A stretch of DNA of 64,000 nt from an uncultured Lachnoclostridium sp. (GCA_944381625.1 CALWLW010000005.1:1-64000); one strand, 5' to 3'. Shown: positions 51,362-59,753, numbered from the stretch's first letter. The notes: generated by a model from the letters alone, not told the origin. Numbers and translations are program-made.

Positions 51362-51390
51362 TTGAAAGCTGTCGGGACATTTGCTATACT
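51362..51390 (+). promoter_or_regulatory. Promoter of rpiB
   Basis: TTGAAA (51362-51367) and TATACT (51385-51390) are 17 bp apart, 39 bp before the ATG. Confidence 0.75.
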
Positions 51391-51428
51391 GTAGACAGCT
51401 TATAGTGAATCTTTTGGAGGGCAAAGAG

Positions 51429-51887
51429 ATGAAAGTAGGTTTTGGCTGTGACCATACAGCGATCGATCTGAAAAAGGAACTGATGGAGTACATGGAATCC
51501 AAGGGATACGAGTGCGTGGATTACGGCGCGTATGACGCCGCAAAACGCGTGGACTATCCGGATCAGGGTCTGAAAGTTGCGGAAGCGATCAAGGCGGGCG
51601 AAGTGGAGAAGGGCGTGCTTCTCTGCGGAACCGGCATCGGTATCTCCCTGGCGGCGAACAAGGTGCCGGGCATCCGCGCGGCTGTCTGCAGCGAGCCGTA
51701 TTCGGCCATGATGACGGCGAAGCACAATGCTTCCCAGATCATCGCCATGGGCGCCCGCGTGGTGGGCAACGAGATGGCGAAGATGATCCTGGATTCTTTC
51801 TTCAATACCGAATTCGAGGGCGGCAGACACGCGGAGCGTGTGCAGAAGATCTGCGATATCGAAGCGAAATACAGCAAGACAGAATAA
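51429..51887 (+). CDS. rpiB: Ribose 5-phosphate isomerase B
   Basis: The enzyme interconverts ribose 5-phosphate and ribulose 5-phosphate in the pentose phosphate pathway. Start ATG 51429 (MKVGFGCDHTAIDLKKEL), with GGAGGGC upstream. Signatures: VDYPDQGLKVAEAI and the active-site loop VLLCGTGIGISLAANKVPGIRAA with the catalytic Cys. ARVVGNEMAKMIL follows. 152 residues is normal. LacA/LacB (galactose-6-phosphate isomerase) relatives are possible but less likely. Confidence 0.93.
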   Translation: MKVGFGCDHTAIDLKKELMEYMESKGYECVDYGAYDAAKRVDYPDQGLKVAEAIKAGEVEKGVLLCGTGIGISLAANKVPGIRAAVCSEPYSAMMTAKHNASQIIAMGARVVGNEMAKMILDSFFNTEFEGGRHAERVQKICDIEAKYSKTE

Positions 51888-51916
51888 AAAGAAAAAGGAA
51901 TATCTCCTGAAAGTCA

Positions 51917-51944
51917 ACATGCCGGGGCGTCTGCTCCGGCATGT
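51917..51944 (+). terminator. Hairpin after rpiB
   Basis: ACATGCCGG pairs with CCGGCATGT, loop GGGCGTCTGCT. The following T content (GCTTCCTTTG) is weak. It is likely the rpiB terminator. Confidence 0.5.
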
Positions 51945-51991
51945 GCTTCCTTTGAACGAATCAAAGGGGTTATATGATTTAGAAAGGGAGG

Positions 51992-52016
51992 ATGCCGGGT
52001 GCTGCCCACCCGGCAT
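51992..52016 (+). other. Second hairpin downstream of rpiB
   Basis: ATGCCGGGTG pairs perfectly with CACCCGGCAT around CTGCC. Its arms share ATGCCGG with the preceding hairpin, so the two may be related. TATTATG follows. Confidence 0.5.
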
Positions 52017-52244
52017 TATTATGAAAAAGTTTATTGAAATATAACTGATTGGCTTCTTGATGGTTTTATTATATGGAAAAGATTTGAAGGATTCATGTGC
52101 AGTTGGTGAACCTTTTTTGAAAGATACATGAACAAATTATGAACGGCGGACAGAGAGAAGCTTACAGGAAACATTTGAAAAAATACGAAAAAAATTCGGT
52201 GAAAGCGGCGGATTCCGTAGATTTTACGGAAATTCTCAAGAGGG
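52017..52244. other. AT-rich intergenic stretch with one small dyad
   Basis: I see no credible ORF. The only clear structure is TTCCGTA/TACGGAA (52213-52231), 13 bp upstream of the -35 box at 52245 and so a possible operator for the orphan transcript. Confidence 0.5.
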
Positions 52245-52272
52245 TTGACAGCGGCCCGTAAACGAGTATAAT
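52245..52272 (+). promoter_or_regulatory. Promoter of an orphan short transcript
   Basis: Perfect TTGACA (52245-52250) and TATAAT (52267-52272) with a 16-bp spacer. It is followed within 65 bp by a terminator and no ORF. Confidence 0.8.
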
Positions 52273-52278
52273 AAGGCA

Positions 52279-52336
52279 CATCAGAGAGAACAGCGGTCAA
52301 CGGGGATGGCGTCCAGGCGGAAGCCATCTTTTTTTT
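52279..52336 (+). ncRNA. Candidate small RNA of about 58 nt
   Basis: Transcription from the strong promoter at 52245-52272 would start near 52279 and end at GATGGC...GCCATC (52305-52328) plus eight T (52329-52336). The terminator loop can form an inner TCC/GGA stem. No start codon with a ribosome binding site lies inside. I could not match a known riboswitch. It may be a regulatory RNA or a leader that ends early. Confidence 0.5.
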
Positions 52337-52393
52337 GACATGCGTCTCTGCTGATAGTTTTTCTCTATCCCCTTAGTAGTTACATATATTTCT

Positions 52394-52431
52394 GCAAAAA
52401 TCCCCAGGGTGTCCGACCTGGGGATTTTTGC
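52394..52431. terminator. Strong bidirectional terminator
   Basis: GCAAAAATCCCCAGG (52394-52408) pairs perfectly with CCTGGGGATTTTTGC (52417-52431). Both directions end in a T-run. It isolates the CRP gene from upstream transcription. Confidence 0.88.
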
Positions 52432-52470
52432 GGACAGCAGAAAAAGCAGGAGAAATGGATGCCTCCCTGA

Positions 52471-52499
52471 TTGAAAAAACAGGAGGGATGGGATATACT
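52471..52499 (+). promoter_or_regulatory. Promoter of the CRP/FNR-type gene
   Basis: TTGAAA (52471-52476) and TATACT (52494-52499) are 17 bp apart, 39 bp before the ATG at 52538. Confidence 0.75.
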
Positions 52500-52537
52500 T
52501 TTGTCAATATGGGGATGTGAAAGGCAGGGAGCAAAAG

Positions 52538-53227
52538 ATGGAAGACTGGCTGGAACTGGCATTTTTTCAGGGGCTTGCCCCGGAGACTTTGAGACTTCTG
52601 TCCGCAGGCGCGCGAAGCGTCCGGTACGGACGGGGGGAGATGATCTATCGGGCCAAGGAACGGCCGGAGTATGTCTGTTTTCAGCTGGCGGGAAAGTCTA
52701 TTCTGTACAACATGACTCACAACGGGAACCGCAAGATCATCTTTATTGCGGGAAGGGGAGAACTGTTGAATGATCACGTGCTGGACCGGCATGTGACCTC
52801 CCTGTTCTGCGAGACGATTGAGAAAAGCGAGGTATTGAAGATCCCGTCGGATACATTTCAGAAAGCTATGGAACAGGACTTTTCTCTGACCAGGCGTGTG
52901 ATTGAGGCACAGGAGAGGAAGATCTGGCGGCTGGGACACCAGCTGAAGAATACCATGGGCAGCATTTATCTGGAACGCAAACTGGCGGCAAAGCTCTGGA
53001 AGCTCTCCAGGGACTTCGGGATCAGGACGGAGCAGGGGGTAGAGATTGATATCCGTATGTCCGTGACCTTTCTGGCTGATCTTCTGGGCGCGCCCAGGGA
53101 GACTACGTCCCGTGTGTGCGGTACCCTGGCCGCCCGGCGGCTGATCGCCATGGAAAGGAAACGGATCGTGATACTGGATCCGGACCGGCTCTCCCGGTTC
53201 TATCGGACCGGCGTTTTGGAAGATTGA
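52538..53227 (+). CDS. Crp/Fnr family transcriptional regulator
   Basis: The ATG at 52538 (MEDWLELAFFQGLAPETLR) follows CAGGGAGC. The N-terminal cNMP-binding fold is about residues 10-125 (VRYGRGEMIYRAKERPEYVCF, GRGELLNDHVLD). A dimer helix follows, and a Crp-type winged helix at the C-terminus has FLADLLGAPRETTSRVCGTL. There is no cluster of four Cys as in FNR, so it likely senses something other than a 4Fe-4S oxygen signal. It is directly upstream of asrABC, and a dyad lies in front of asrA, so it is the likely regulator of sulfite reduction. 229 residues. Confidence 0.9.
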   Translation: MEDWLELAFFQGLAPETLRLLSAGARSVRYGRGEMIYRAKERPEYVCFQLAGKSILYNMTHNGNRKIIFIAGRGELLNDHVLDRHVTSLFCETIEKSEVLKIPSDTFQKAMEQDFSLTRRVIEAQERKIWRLGHQLKNTMGSIYLERKLAAKLWKLSRDFGIRTEQGVEIDIRMSVTFLADLLGAPRETTSRVCGTLAARRLIAMERKRIVILDPDRLSRFYRTGVLED

Positions 53228-53247
53228 GGCAATAAGAAGCTGCTAAG

Positions 53248-53284
53248 CGGGATTTCGTGAGAAACATCACGGAATCCCGTTTTT
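53248..53284 (+). terminator. Terminator after the CRP gene, containing a CRP-like dyad
   Basis: CGGGATTTCGTGA pairs with TCACGGAATCCCG (one wobble), loop GAAACA, then TTTTT. The same bases contain GTGA-N6-TCAC (53257-53270), the half-site layout of CRP/FNR sites. Confidence 0.88.
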
Positions 53285-53298
53285 CTGTCTGTTAAAAT
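53257..53298 (+). promoter_or_regulatory. Candidate activator-dependent promoter of asrABC
   Basis: GTGA-GAAACA-TCAC (53257-53270) is centred at 53263.5. A TAAAAT -10 box lies at 53293-53298 with no good -35. The expected start near 53305 puts the dyad at about -41.5, the class II activator position. Confidence 0.5.
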
Positions 53299-53345
53299 AG
53301 TAGCAGCTTTTATAAAGACAAAAGGGATAAAAGAAAGGAGTCGCT

Positions 53346-54347
53346 ATGGGCTATCAACTGACCAAAACACAGATGGATGAGCTGTTCCGGGAGCTTTCCG
53401 AAACGTATGACCTGTATGCTCCGGTGCTCATGAAAGGGGAGGGATGTTTTTCCGAGACGGATGTGGTCCGTTATGGGAAGGTCACATCGCCGGATGAGAT
53501 CGTATGGGACAGGAAGTCAGATTATTCGTACAAAGAGACGCTGCTTCCCATCAACGAGACACTGTTCTATTTTACGGAGGATACGGCGTCGGTTCCTCAG
53601 GGGCCGAAGAGGGATCGTCTGGTATTCCTGCGGTCCTGTGACCTGTACGGTGTAAAGCGCCTGGATGAAATTTATCTGAAGAACGGATTTTCGGATTATT
53701 ACTATGCGCGCATCCGCGAACGCACCAAATTTGTCTTGATGGGGTGCGGGACGCCCTGTAAGTCGGGATTCTGCGTCAGCATGGGAACCAACCGGGCGGA
53801 GAATTACGACCTGTACATAAAACCGGACGGTGAGCTGGGATATGCGGATTGCCGATGCGGGGAACTGGAGGAATATTTCCGAAAGGCAGGGGCTGTGGAG
53901 GCCAGAGTAGTTCCGGATTACGCGGAGGAGAACCGGGAGCAGGTGACTCTTCCGAAAAAACTTTCCAATGAAAGCTTCACCAGGGAGATCTGGAACGAGT
54001 ATGGGGCCCGGTGCATCGGCTGCGGGCGCTGCAACTTTGTCTGTCCCACCTGTACCTGTTTTACCATGCAGGATGTATTCTACCGGGACAATGAGAAAGC
54101 CGGAGAGCGGCGCAGGGTATGGGCGTCGTGCCAGGTGGACGGATATACGGATATTGCCGGGGGCATCTCCTTCAGGAAAACCCAGGGCGAACGGTTCCGG
54201 TTTAAGGTCATGCATAAGATTTACGATTATGAGAAACGGTTCGGCTATCCCATGTGCGTGGGCTGCGGACGCTGTGACGACGTCTGCCCGGAATATATTT
54301 CATATTCCAACTGTATCAACCGTCTGGCAAAGGAGGAAGAGGAATGA
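53346..54347 (+). CDS. asrA: Anaerobic sulfite reductase subunit A
   Basis: The 333-residue iron-sulfur protein passes electrons to the siroheme subunit AsrC. It starts MGYQLTKTQMDELFRELSE and has two C-terminal 4Fe-4S motifs, CIGCGRCNFVCPTC and CVGCGRCDDVCPEY. CGTPCKSGFCVSMG adds further Cys. AAAGGAGTCGCT precedes the ATG. Its stop overlaps asrB by 4 bp. The order asrA-asrB-asrC is the conserved anaerobic sulfite reductase operon of clostridia and Salmonella. Confidence 0.95.
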   Translation: MGYQLTKTQMDELFRELSETYDLYAPVLMKGEGCFSETDVVRYGKVTSPDEIVWDRKSDYSYKETLLPINETLFYFTEDTASVPQGPKRDRLVFLRSCDLYGVKRLDEIYLKNGFSDYYYARIRERTKFVLMGCGTPCKSGFCVSMGTNRAENYDLYIKPDGELGYADCRCGELEEYFRKAGAVEARVVPDYAEENREQVTLPKKLSNESFTREIWNEYGARCIGCGRCNFVCPTCTCFTMQDVFYRDNEKAGERRRVWASCQVDGYTDIAGGISFRKTQGERFRFKVMHKIYDYEKRFGYPMCVGCGRCDDVCPEYISYSNCINRLAKEEEE

Positions 54348-55135
54348 AGAATGAATATATCCCTCAGGCATCAAAGATCAGGGAAGTGATCCGGCATACG
54401 GATCTGGAGTATACGTTCCGCATGACTTATGAAGGGGACGTGAAGCCGGGACAGTTTTTTGAAATCTCTCTTCCCAAATACGGGGAAGCGCCCATCTCCG
54501 TCAGCGGGGTCGGAGCCGGCACGGTAGATTTCACCATCCGCAGGGTGGGAAAGGTGACCAATGAGATTTTTGAAAATTATGTGGGAGACTCCCTGCTGAT
54601 CCGCGGGCCGTATGGCAATGGGTTTGACCTGGAACATTTTAAAGGGAGAGAGATCGTGGTAGTGGCCGGAGGAACCGGCCTGTCGCCGGTACGCGGCGTG
54701 GTGGATTATTTTGCCCGTCATATGCAAGAATGCGACAGCTGTACGCTGATCGCGGGATTTAAGACTCTGGGAGACGTACTGTTTAAAGAGGACTTTGCCC
54801 TGTGGAAAGAAAAGCTGCAGGTGATCCAGACTGTGGATAACGCGCCGGAGGGATACGAAGGCCCGGTGGGCATGGTGACCAGGTATATTCCTGATCTGAA
54901 ATTTAAAAATCCTGAAAACGCGGTATTTATCTGCGTGGGTCCTCCGGTCATGATTAAATTCACGGTACAGGAGATCCTGAAACTGGGGATGAAGGAGGAG
55001 CAGATCTGGATCTCCAACGAGCGGAAGATGTGCTGTGGACTGGGTAAATGCGGACACTGCAGGATGGGCAGCACCTATATCTGTCTGGACGGCCCGGTAT
55101 TTAATTATGTAGAAGGGAAGAATCTGATCGATTAG
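54344..55135 (+). CDS. asrB: Anaerobic sulfite reductase subunit B
   Basis: This 263-residue flavoprotein takes electrons from NAD(P)H for AsrA/AsrC. It has FAD-binding motifs (RGPYGNGFDLE and VVAGGTGLSPVRGVVDYF), an NAD-binding C-terminal part (FICVGPPVMIKF) and a 2Fe-2S site, CCGLGKCGHCRMG, typical of the PyrK/DHOD-B-like family. It overlaps asrA by 4 bp and precedes asrC by 11 bp. Confidence 0.95.
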   Translation: MKNEYIPQASKIREVIRHTDLEYTFRMTYEGDVKPGQFFEISLPKYGEAPISVSGVGAGTVDFTIRRVGKVTNEIFENYVGDSLLIRGPYGNGFDLEHFKGREIVVVAGGTGLSPVRGVVDYFARHMQECDSCTLIAGFKTLGDVLFKEDFALWKEKLQVIQTVDNAPEGYEGPVGMVTRYIPDLKFKNPENAVFICVGPPVMIKFTVQEILKLGMKEEQIWISNERKMCCGLGKCGHCRMGSTYICLDGPVFNYVEGKNLID

Positions 55136-55146
55136 GAGGCGCGGCT

Positions 55147-56130
55147 ATGGGAATGGATATCAATACAAAGAAACTGAAGAAAAATGCGTTCCGTGTGTCG
55201 AAGGAGCGCGGAATTGGGGCCGCCCGTATCCGGGTGCCGGGCGGATATCTGGATGCGGAGATCCTGGGGATGGTGCAGGAGATCTCCCAGACCTATGGAA
55301 ACGGATATGTCCACCTGACCACCAGGCAGGGCTTTGAGATCGAGGGTATCCGGTTTGAGGATATGGAGGCCATCAACAAAAAGCTTCAGCCTATCATTGA
55401 GAAACTGGAGATCAACCAGGAGGAGCCCGGAGCCGGATATCCTGCGTCCGGAACCAGGAATATCAGCGCGTGTATCGGGAACAACGTCTGTCCTTTTGCC
55501 AATTATAATACGGCCGAACTGGCGAAGAAGATCGAGAAAAAGGTTTTTCCCAACGATCTGCATTTTAAAATTGCCTGTACCGGATGCTCCAACGACTGTG
55601 CCAAAGCGAGGATGCATGATTTTGGAATCATCGGCATGACCATGCCCCAGTATGACCCCAGCCGCTGCGTAAGCTGCCAGGCCTGCATCAAGGGGTGCCG
55701 TTCTCTGTCTGTGGACGCACTGCGTATGGAGAATTATAAGATCGTGCGTGACACGGAGAAATGCATCGGATGCGGCGTATGCATCACCAAATGTCCCACC
55801 CGTGCCTTAACCCGAAGCAAAAAGAAATATTATAAGCTGGCGATTATGGGAAGGACCGGAAAGAGGAATCCCCGTCTGGGAAAGGATTTCCTGGTATGGG
55901 CGGATGAGGAAAATATTATTAAGATTATCCTGAACACCTACAGGTTTGTGAAGGAATATATCTCGCCGAACGCACCCGGCGGTAAGGAACATATCGGTTA
56001 CATTATCGACCGCGTGGGCTTTGAAGAGTATAAAAAATGGGCGCTGGACGGCGTGGAGCTGATGCCTGAGACGATTCTGAACGACTGTATCTACTGGGAT
56101 GGAATTCATTTTGACAATCAGGGGAAATAA
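55147..56130 (+). CDS. asrC: Anaerobic sulfite reductase subunit C (siroheme enzyme)
   Basis: The catalytic subunit (327 residues) reduces sulfite to sulfide. It has the nitrite/sulfite reductase ferredoxin-like half domain (YVHLTTRQGFEIEGI), siroheme-4Fe-4S ligands in ACIGNNVCPF and CTGCSNDCAKARMHD, and a ferredoxin insert, CVSCQACIKGCRSL and CIGCGVCITKCPTRAL, that carries two 4Fe-4S clusters. TAGGAGGCGCGGCT precedes the ATG. It ends the operon before a strong terminator. Confidence 0.95.
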   Translation: MGMDINTKKLKKNAFRVSKERGIGAARIRVPGGYLDAEILGMVQEISQTYGNGYVHLTTRQGFEIEGIRFEDMEAINKKLQPIIEKLEINQEEPGAGYPASGTRNISACIGNNVCPFANYNTAELAKKIEKKVFPNDLHFKIACTGCSNDCAKARMHDFGIIGMTMPQYDPSRCVSCQACIKGCRSLSVDALRMENYKIVRDTEKCIGCGVCITKCPTRALTRSKKKYYKLAIMGRTGKRNPRLGKDFLVWADEENIIKIILNTYRFVKEYISPNAPGGKEHIGYIIDRVGFEEYKKWALDGVELMPETILNDCIYWDGIHFDNQGK

Positions 56131-56143
56131 AGAAATTGTATCC

Positions 56144-56185
56144 GGCTCCGGACAGATCATAAAAGGTCTGTCCGGGGCCTTTTTA
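56144..56185 (+). terminator. Terminator of asrABC
   Basis: GGCTCCGGACAGATC pairs with GGTCTGTCCGGGGCC (wobbles only), loop ATAAAA, then TTTTT. Confidence 0.92.
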
Positions 56186-56200
56186 TATGGAAAGGACAAT

Positions 56201-56222
56201 AAAATGAAAATAATTTCATTTT
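56201..56222. promoter_or_regulatory. AT-rich dyad near the rpiR-family gene
   Basis: AAAATGAAA and TTTCATTTT form a perfect inverted repeat with spacer ATAA. It lies between asrC and the 3' end of the RpiR-family gene, close to the promoter at 56234. Confidence 0.4.
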
Positions 56223-56233
56223 AATTAGTCATA

Positions 56234-56262
56234 TTGACAAAAATACTTTCATATGATATAAA
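56234..56262 (+). promoter_or_regulatory. Strong promoter pointing into the antisense strand of the RpiR gene
   Basis: TTGACA (56234-56239) and TATAAA (56257-56262) have a 17-bp spacer. Transcription would run antisense to 56331-57140. Two 16-bp direct repeats with one mismatch (56268-56283, 56308-56323; TGAAAACATTACCAAA) follow. Confidence 0.5.
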
Positions 56263-56330
56263 AATAGTGAAAACATTACCAAAAAAAACAGAAAAAATGT
56301 TCCTGGATGAAAATATTACCAAAGGGGCAT

Positions 56331-57140
56331 TTATCCTTCCCGGTGGAAGAGGATCTTTAAGGCATGCTCCCGGTTTTCCCGGCAGGTATCATCCTCCAGG
56401 AGCCGGTAGGATACTGCGTCGATCAGGAACATCAGAGGCATCTGTGAATTGATGAACAGCGGATCACCGGTCTGGCTGATATCGCCCGCATAGAGAACCG
56501 CATCGGCCATTTGTGTCAGTTCTGTCTGCCGGCGCTGGGTTAACAGGCCGATTTGAGCGCCCACAGATTTGGCAATATGGCAGGCGCTGACGACCTCAGG
56601 CGTTTCGCCGGAGTTGGAGACGGCGATCACCAGATCCCGGGGAGAGAAAAGGCTGGTCTGTACGCGCATGAGGAAAGAGTCGGTCATGGCGCTGGAAGTA
56701 AAGCCCATCTGGACCAGGCGCATATTAAACTCACTGGCAGTAAGGCCGGAGCCGCCCAGCCCGAAGATGACGATTTTGTTTGCCTGGTGAATACGGCTGA
56801 CAAAAGCGTCCAGGGATTTGCTATCCGCAAGCTCGCAGCCGGCAGAAAGTACACTGCTGTAATAGAGTGCAATTTTCTGGAGGGTCTGTTCGGGAACATG
56901 TTCCGGAATACATTCGGCGGACAGCAGCGTCTGGAATTCAATAAAATTCCGATAGCCCAGTTTCTGGCAGAAACGGGTCAACGTGGAATTGGACGTATCA
57001 GTGGACAGGGCCAGTTCACGGCTGCTTGCCTGACATGCCAGCTCGCGGTGTTCGGTAATGTATGCGGCGATTCTCTGCTCGCTCTTGCTCAGGCGGTGGC
57101 CGTACGCCTGGAGACGGTTGTGAAAACTGAGATGTTCCAT
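56331..57140 (-). CDS. MurR/RpiR family transcriptional regulator
   Basis: The 269-residue protein has an N-terminal HTH_6 domain (LSKSEQRIAAYITEHRELAC, STDTSNSTLTRFCQKLGYRNF) and a C-terminal SIS domain for a phosphosugar (IVIFGLGGSGLTASEFNMR, VIAVSNSGETPEVVSAC). GGAGGAACC lies upstream of the ATG. It is divergent from the Gfo/Idh/MocA-PTS-HAD genes and is their likely local repressor, with a phosphorylated sugar as inducer. Confidence 0.93.
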   Translation of the reverse strand: MEHLSFHNRLQAYGHRLSKSEQRIAAYITEHRELACQASSRELALSTDTSNSTLTRFCQKLGYRNFIEFQTLLSAECIPEHVPEQTLQKIALYYSSVLSAGCELADSKSLDAFVSRIHQANKIVIFGLGGSGLTASEFNMRLVQMGFTSSAMTDSFLMRVQTSLFSPRDLVIAVSNSGETPEVVSACHIAKSVGAQIGLLTQRRQTELTQMADAVLYAGDISQTGDPLFINSQMPLMFLIDAVSYRLLEDDTCRENREHALKILFHREG

Positions 57141-57242
57141 GGGTTCCTCCGTACATAGATAGATTCATCAAACATCATAGTATATGAAAATTAAATTTGC
57201 AACTAAAAAACAAATTATAAATAAAGAAAGAAGGCGTTGAAA

Positions 57243-58244
57243 ATGAGTGGACAGATTAAGGCAGGCGTGATCGGATTCGGGCAGATGGGGCAGGTGCATG
57301 CGGGAATCTACAATAAACTTCCCGGTGTGGAACTGTACGCAGTGTGCGAGTACAACGATGAGCGCCGCAGACAGGCACAGGAGCAGTATGGATGCAAAGT
57401 GTACAAGGACTACAAGGATCTTTTGACGGATCCTGAGATCGAAGCGGTATCCATTGTACTGCCGGACAACATGCACAGGGAGGCAGTGGAGATTGCCGTG
57501 GCCAACGGGAAGCATATCCTGCTGGAAAAACCGCTGGCGAAAGAACTGGCGGACGGAAAAGCCATGTATGAGATCCTGAAAGACTATGACAAAGTGTTTA
57601 CCACAGGATTTCTGCTCCGCTTTGATCCCCGCTTTAATCTGATCAAGCAATCCCTGGATGCGGGAGAACTGGGGGACATCATCCATATGTACTGCCGTCG
57701 GAACAGCCCGATTGTAGGCCCGCGCCGGTACATAGGAGCGTCAGATCTGTCTATGCACGTGATGATCCATGACATTGATTATGTGAACTGGTTCATGGGA
57801 TGCAGGCCGGTGAAGGTATTTGCAAAAGCCCGCAGCGTGCTGCTGAAGGAATATGATATGGACGATGTGATTTACGCGATCGTCACTTATGAAAACGGCG
57901 CGGTTGCGTGCCTGGAAGCATGCTGGGTGCTTCCGGAAAATTCGCCCACGATTATTGACGATAAGGTGGAACTGGTGGGAACCAAAGGGGTCGCTTATGT
58001 GGACGCCTGCGACAACGGCGTGCGCTTCGTGACCGGCGAGCGGGTGCAGTATCCGGATTCCCGCCACTGGTACCAGGCGAACGGCGCGCCTTCCGGAGAT
58101 CTTTCGGAAGAGATCCTTGCCTTCATTGGAAATATTGTAAATGGCACAAAATCCATTATTACGCCTGAGGACGCGCTGAATTCACTGCGTGTGGTGGACG
58201 CCATCGAGAGATCCATCGCGGAAGGCCGGGAAGTGGAACTGTAA
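57243..58244 (+). CDS. Gfo/Idh/MocA family oxidoreductase
   Basis: The 333-residue NAD(P)-dependent dehydrogenase has the Rossmann motif KAGVIGFGQMGQVHAGIY, EKPLAKELADG (the EKP motif) and HMYCRRNSPIVGPRRYIG, with HVMIHDIDYVNWFMG containing the catalytic His region. Typical substrates are sugars, polyols or inositols. ATG 57243 (MSGQIKAGVIG) follows AAGAAGG; a TTG at 57237 is less likely. It heads an operon with a PTS IICB and a HAD phosphatase, 43 bp apart from the PTS gene, and diverges from the RpiR-family gene. Confidence 0.93.
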   Translation: MSGQIKAGVIGFGQMGQVHAGIYNKLPGVELYAVCEYNDERRRQAQEQYGCKVYKDYKDLLTDPEIEAVSIVLPDNMHREAVEIAVANGKHILLEKPLAKELADGKAMYEILKDYDKVFTTGFLLRFDPRFNLIKQSLDAGELGDIIHMYCRRNSPIVGPRRYIGASDLSMHVMIHDIDYVNWFMGCRPVKVFAKARSVLLKEYDMDDVIYAIVTYENGAVACLEACWVLPENSPTIIDDKVELVGTKGVAYVDACDNGVRFVTGERVQYPDSRHWYQANGAPSGDLSEEILAFIGNIVNGTKSIITPEDALNSLRVVDAIERSIAEGREVEL

Positions 58245-58287
58245 ACAGGCTCATATAAAAGTATTTTATAAAAAGGGAGGGTAAAGA

Positions 58288-59691
58288 ATGTCTGTACGTG
58301 TAATGATTCAAAAGTTTGGAAGCAAACTGAGCAACATGGTGATTCCCAATCTGGGGGCGTTTATTGCATGGGGGCTTTTGACGGCGGTGGGAATTGCCAT
58401 AAACAACGACATGCTGAGAGGATTCATCACTCCGATGCTGAATTACCTGCTTCCGTTGCTGATCGCTTTTGCAGGCGGGAAGATGGTCTACGATTACCGC
58501 GGGGGCGTGATCGGGACAGTTGCCACCATCGGCGTGATCATCGGTTCCAGTGTGACGATGTTTATTGGCGCTATGATCCTGGGGCCGCTCTCTGCCTGGA
58601 TCCTGAAAAAATTTGACCAGGTCATCGACGGCAAGGTGCCCATGGGCTTTGAACTTCTGGTAAATAACTATTCCATCGGCATCATAGGGGCTGTACTGGC
58701 GGTGTTCGGATGTGTTATACTGGGTCCGGCGATTTCTTCGCTTACGAATGTTTTTGCCGGCGGTGTGGATGTGCTGGTGCAGACGGGGCTTCTGCCTCTG
58801 ACTGCCATCCTGATCGAGCCCGCAAAGGTGCTTTTCCTGAACAACGCCATCGGCCAGGGAATTCTGACACCTATGGGGACCACGCAGCTGGAAACGCTGG
58901 GAAAATCCGTGCTGTTCCTTCTGGAAAGCAATCCGGGGCCCGGCCTTGGGGTACTGCTGGCCTATATGTTTTTCGGCAAAGGAACCTCCCGGTCGTCCGC
59001 ATGGGGCGCATCGGTGATCCATCTGTTCGGCGGAATTCATGAGATCTATTTCCCATTCGTACTCATGAACCCGGTTCTGATCCTCCCGCTGATCGCAGGA
59101 GGTGCGGCAGGCACTTTCCTGTTTAACATGTTCGGCGTGGGCCTGGTGGGCGTTGCTTCTCCGGGAAGCATCATCTCCATCATGATGATGTCCTATCCGG
59201 GCGACCGGCTGATGATCTGCCTGTCCATACTGGCGGCGTGCGCTGTTTCTTTCCTCATCTCCATTCCACTGGTGAAGCGAGCTTCCGGAAACGACGAGTC
59301 TCTGAGAGAAGCCGCGCAGCAGATGAACGAGCTGAAAGGCAAGAAGAGCCGGATCTCCTCTGTGTTTGAGGCGGAGGAGAAAGCGTTTGATTTCGCTGCG
59401 GTTACCCGTATTGCATACGCATGCGACGCAGGTATCGGATCTTCTGCCATGGGAGCTACGATCCTTCAGAAAAAGTGCAAAGCTGCCGGGTTGGATGATA
59501 TCAAAGTATTCCACATTGCCATAGAGAATCTTCCGACGGACTGCCAGGTAGTGGTGACCCAGGAGCTTCTGCTGGATCGCGCAAAGACCGCCCAAAAAGA
59601 CGCATACTGTATTGCGGTTACGGATTTTGTCAATGCGCCTCAGTATGATGAGCTGATCGCAAATATCCGCAAAGCGCGCGGACTTTCCTAA
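58288..59691 (+). CDS. PTS mannitol-family transporter subunit IICB
   Basis: The 467-residue protein has a mannitol-type IIC domain (VMIQKFGSKLSNMVIPNLGAF, NYSIGIIGAVLAV, GIHEIYFPFVLMNP with the conserved GIxE motif) and a C-terminal IIB domain with the phosphocysteine at C379 in IAYACDAGIGSSAMGA. IIA is absent, so it must come from elsewhere. It is homologous to MtlA, but mtlD and mtlR-type genes are missing and an oxidoreductase is next door, so the substrate may be another hexitol. GGGAGGGTAAAGA precedes the ATG. Confidence 0.9.
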   Translation: MSVRVMIQKFGSKLSNMVIPNLGAFIAWGLLTAVGIAINNDMLRGFITPMLNYLLPLLIAFAGGKMVYDYRGGVIGTVATIGVIIGSSVTMFIGAMILGPLSAWILKKFDQVIDGKVPMGFELLVNNYSIGIIGAVLAVFGCVILGPAISSLTNVFAGGVDVLVQTGLLPLTAILIEPAKVLFLNNAIGQGILTPMGTTQLETLGKSVLFLLESNPGPGLGVLLAYMFFGKGTSRSSAWGASVIHLFGGIHEIYFPFVLMNPVLILPLIAGGAAGTFLFNMFGVGLVGVASPGSIISIMMMSYPGDRLMICLSILAACAVSFLISIPLVKRASGNDESLREAAQQMNELKGKKSRISSVFEAEEKAFDFAAVTRIAYACDAGIGSSAMGATILQKKCKAAGLDDIKVFHIAIENLPTDCQVVVTQELLLDRAKTAQKDAYCIAVTDFVNAPQYDELIANIRKARGLS

Positions 59692-59700
59692 ATGGAACTT

Positions 59701-59731
59701 GGCGGCGGCGCTGCCTTTGGGCGGCGCCGCC
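59701..59731 (+). other. GC-rich intercistronic hairpin
   Basis: GGCGGCG (59701-59707) pairs with CGCCGCC (59725-59731). It lies in the gap between the PTS and HAD genes and may set different expression levels. Confidence 0.5.
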
Positions 59732-59753
59732 GTTCGGAAAAGGATGGAGGAAA

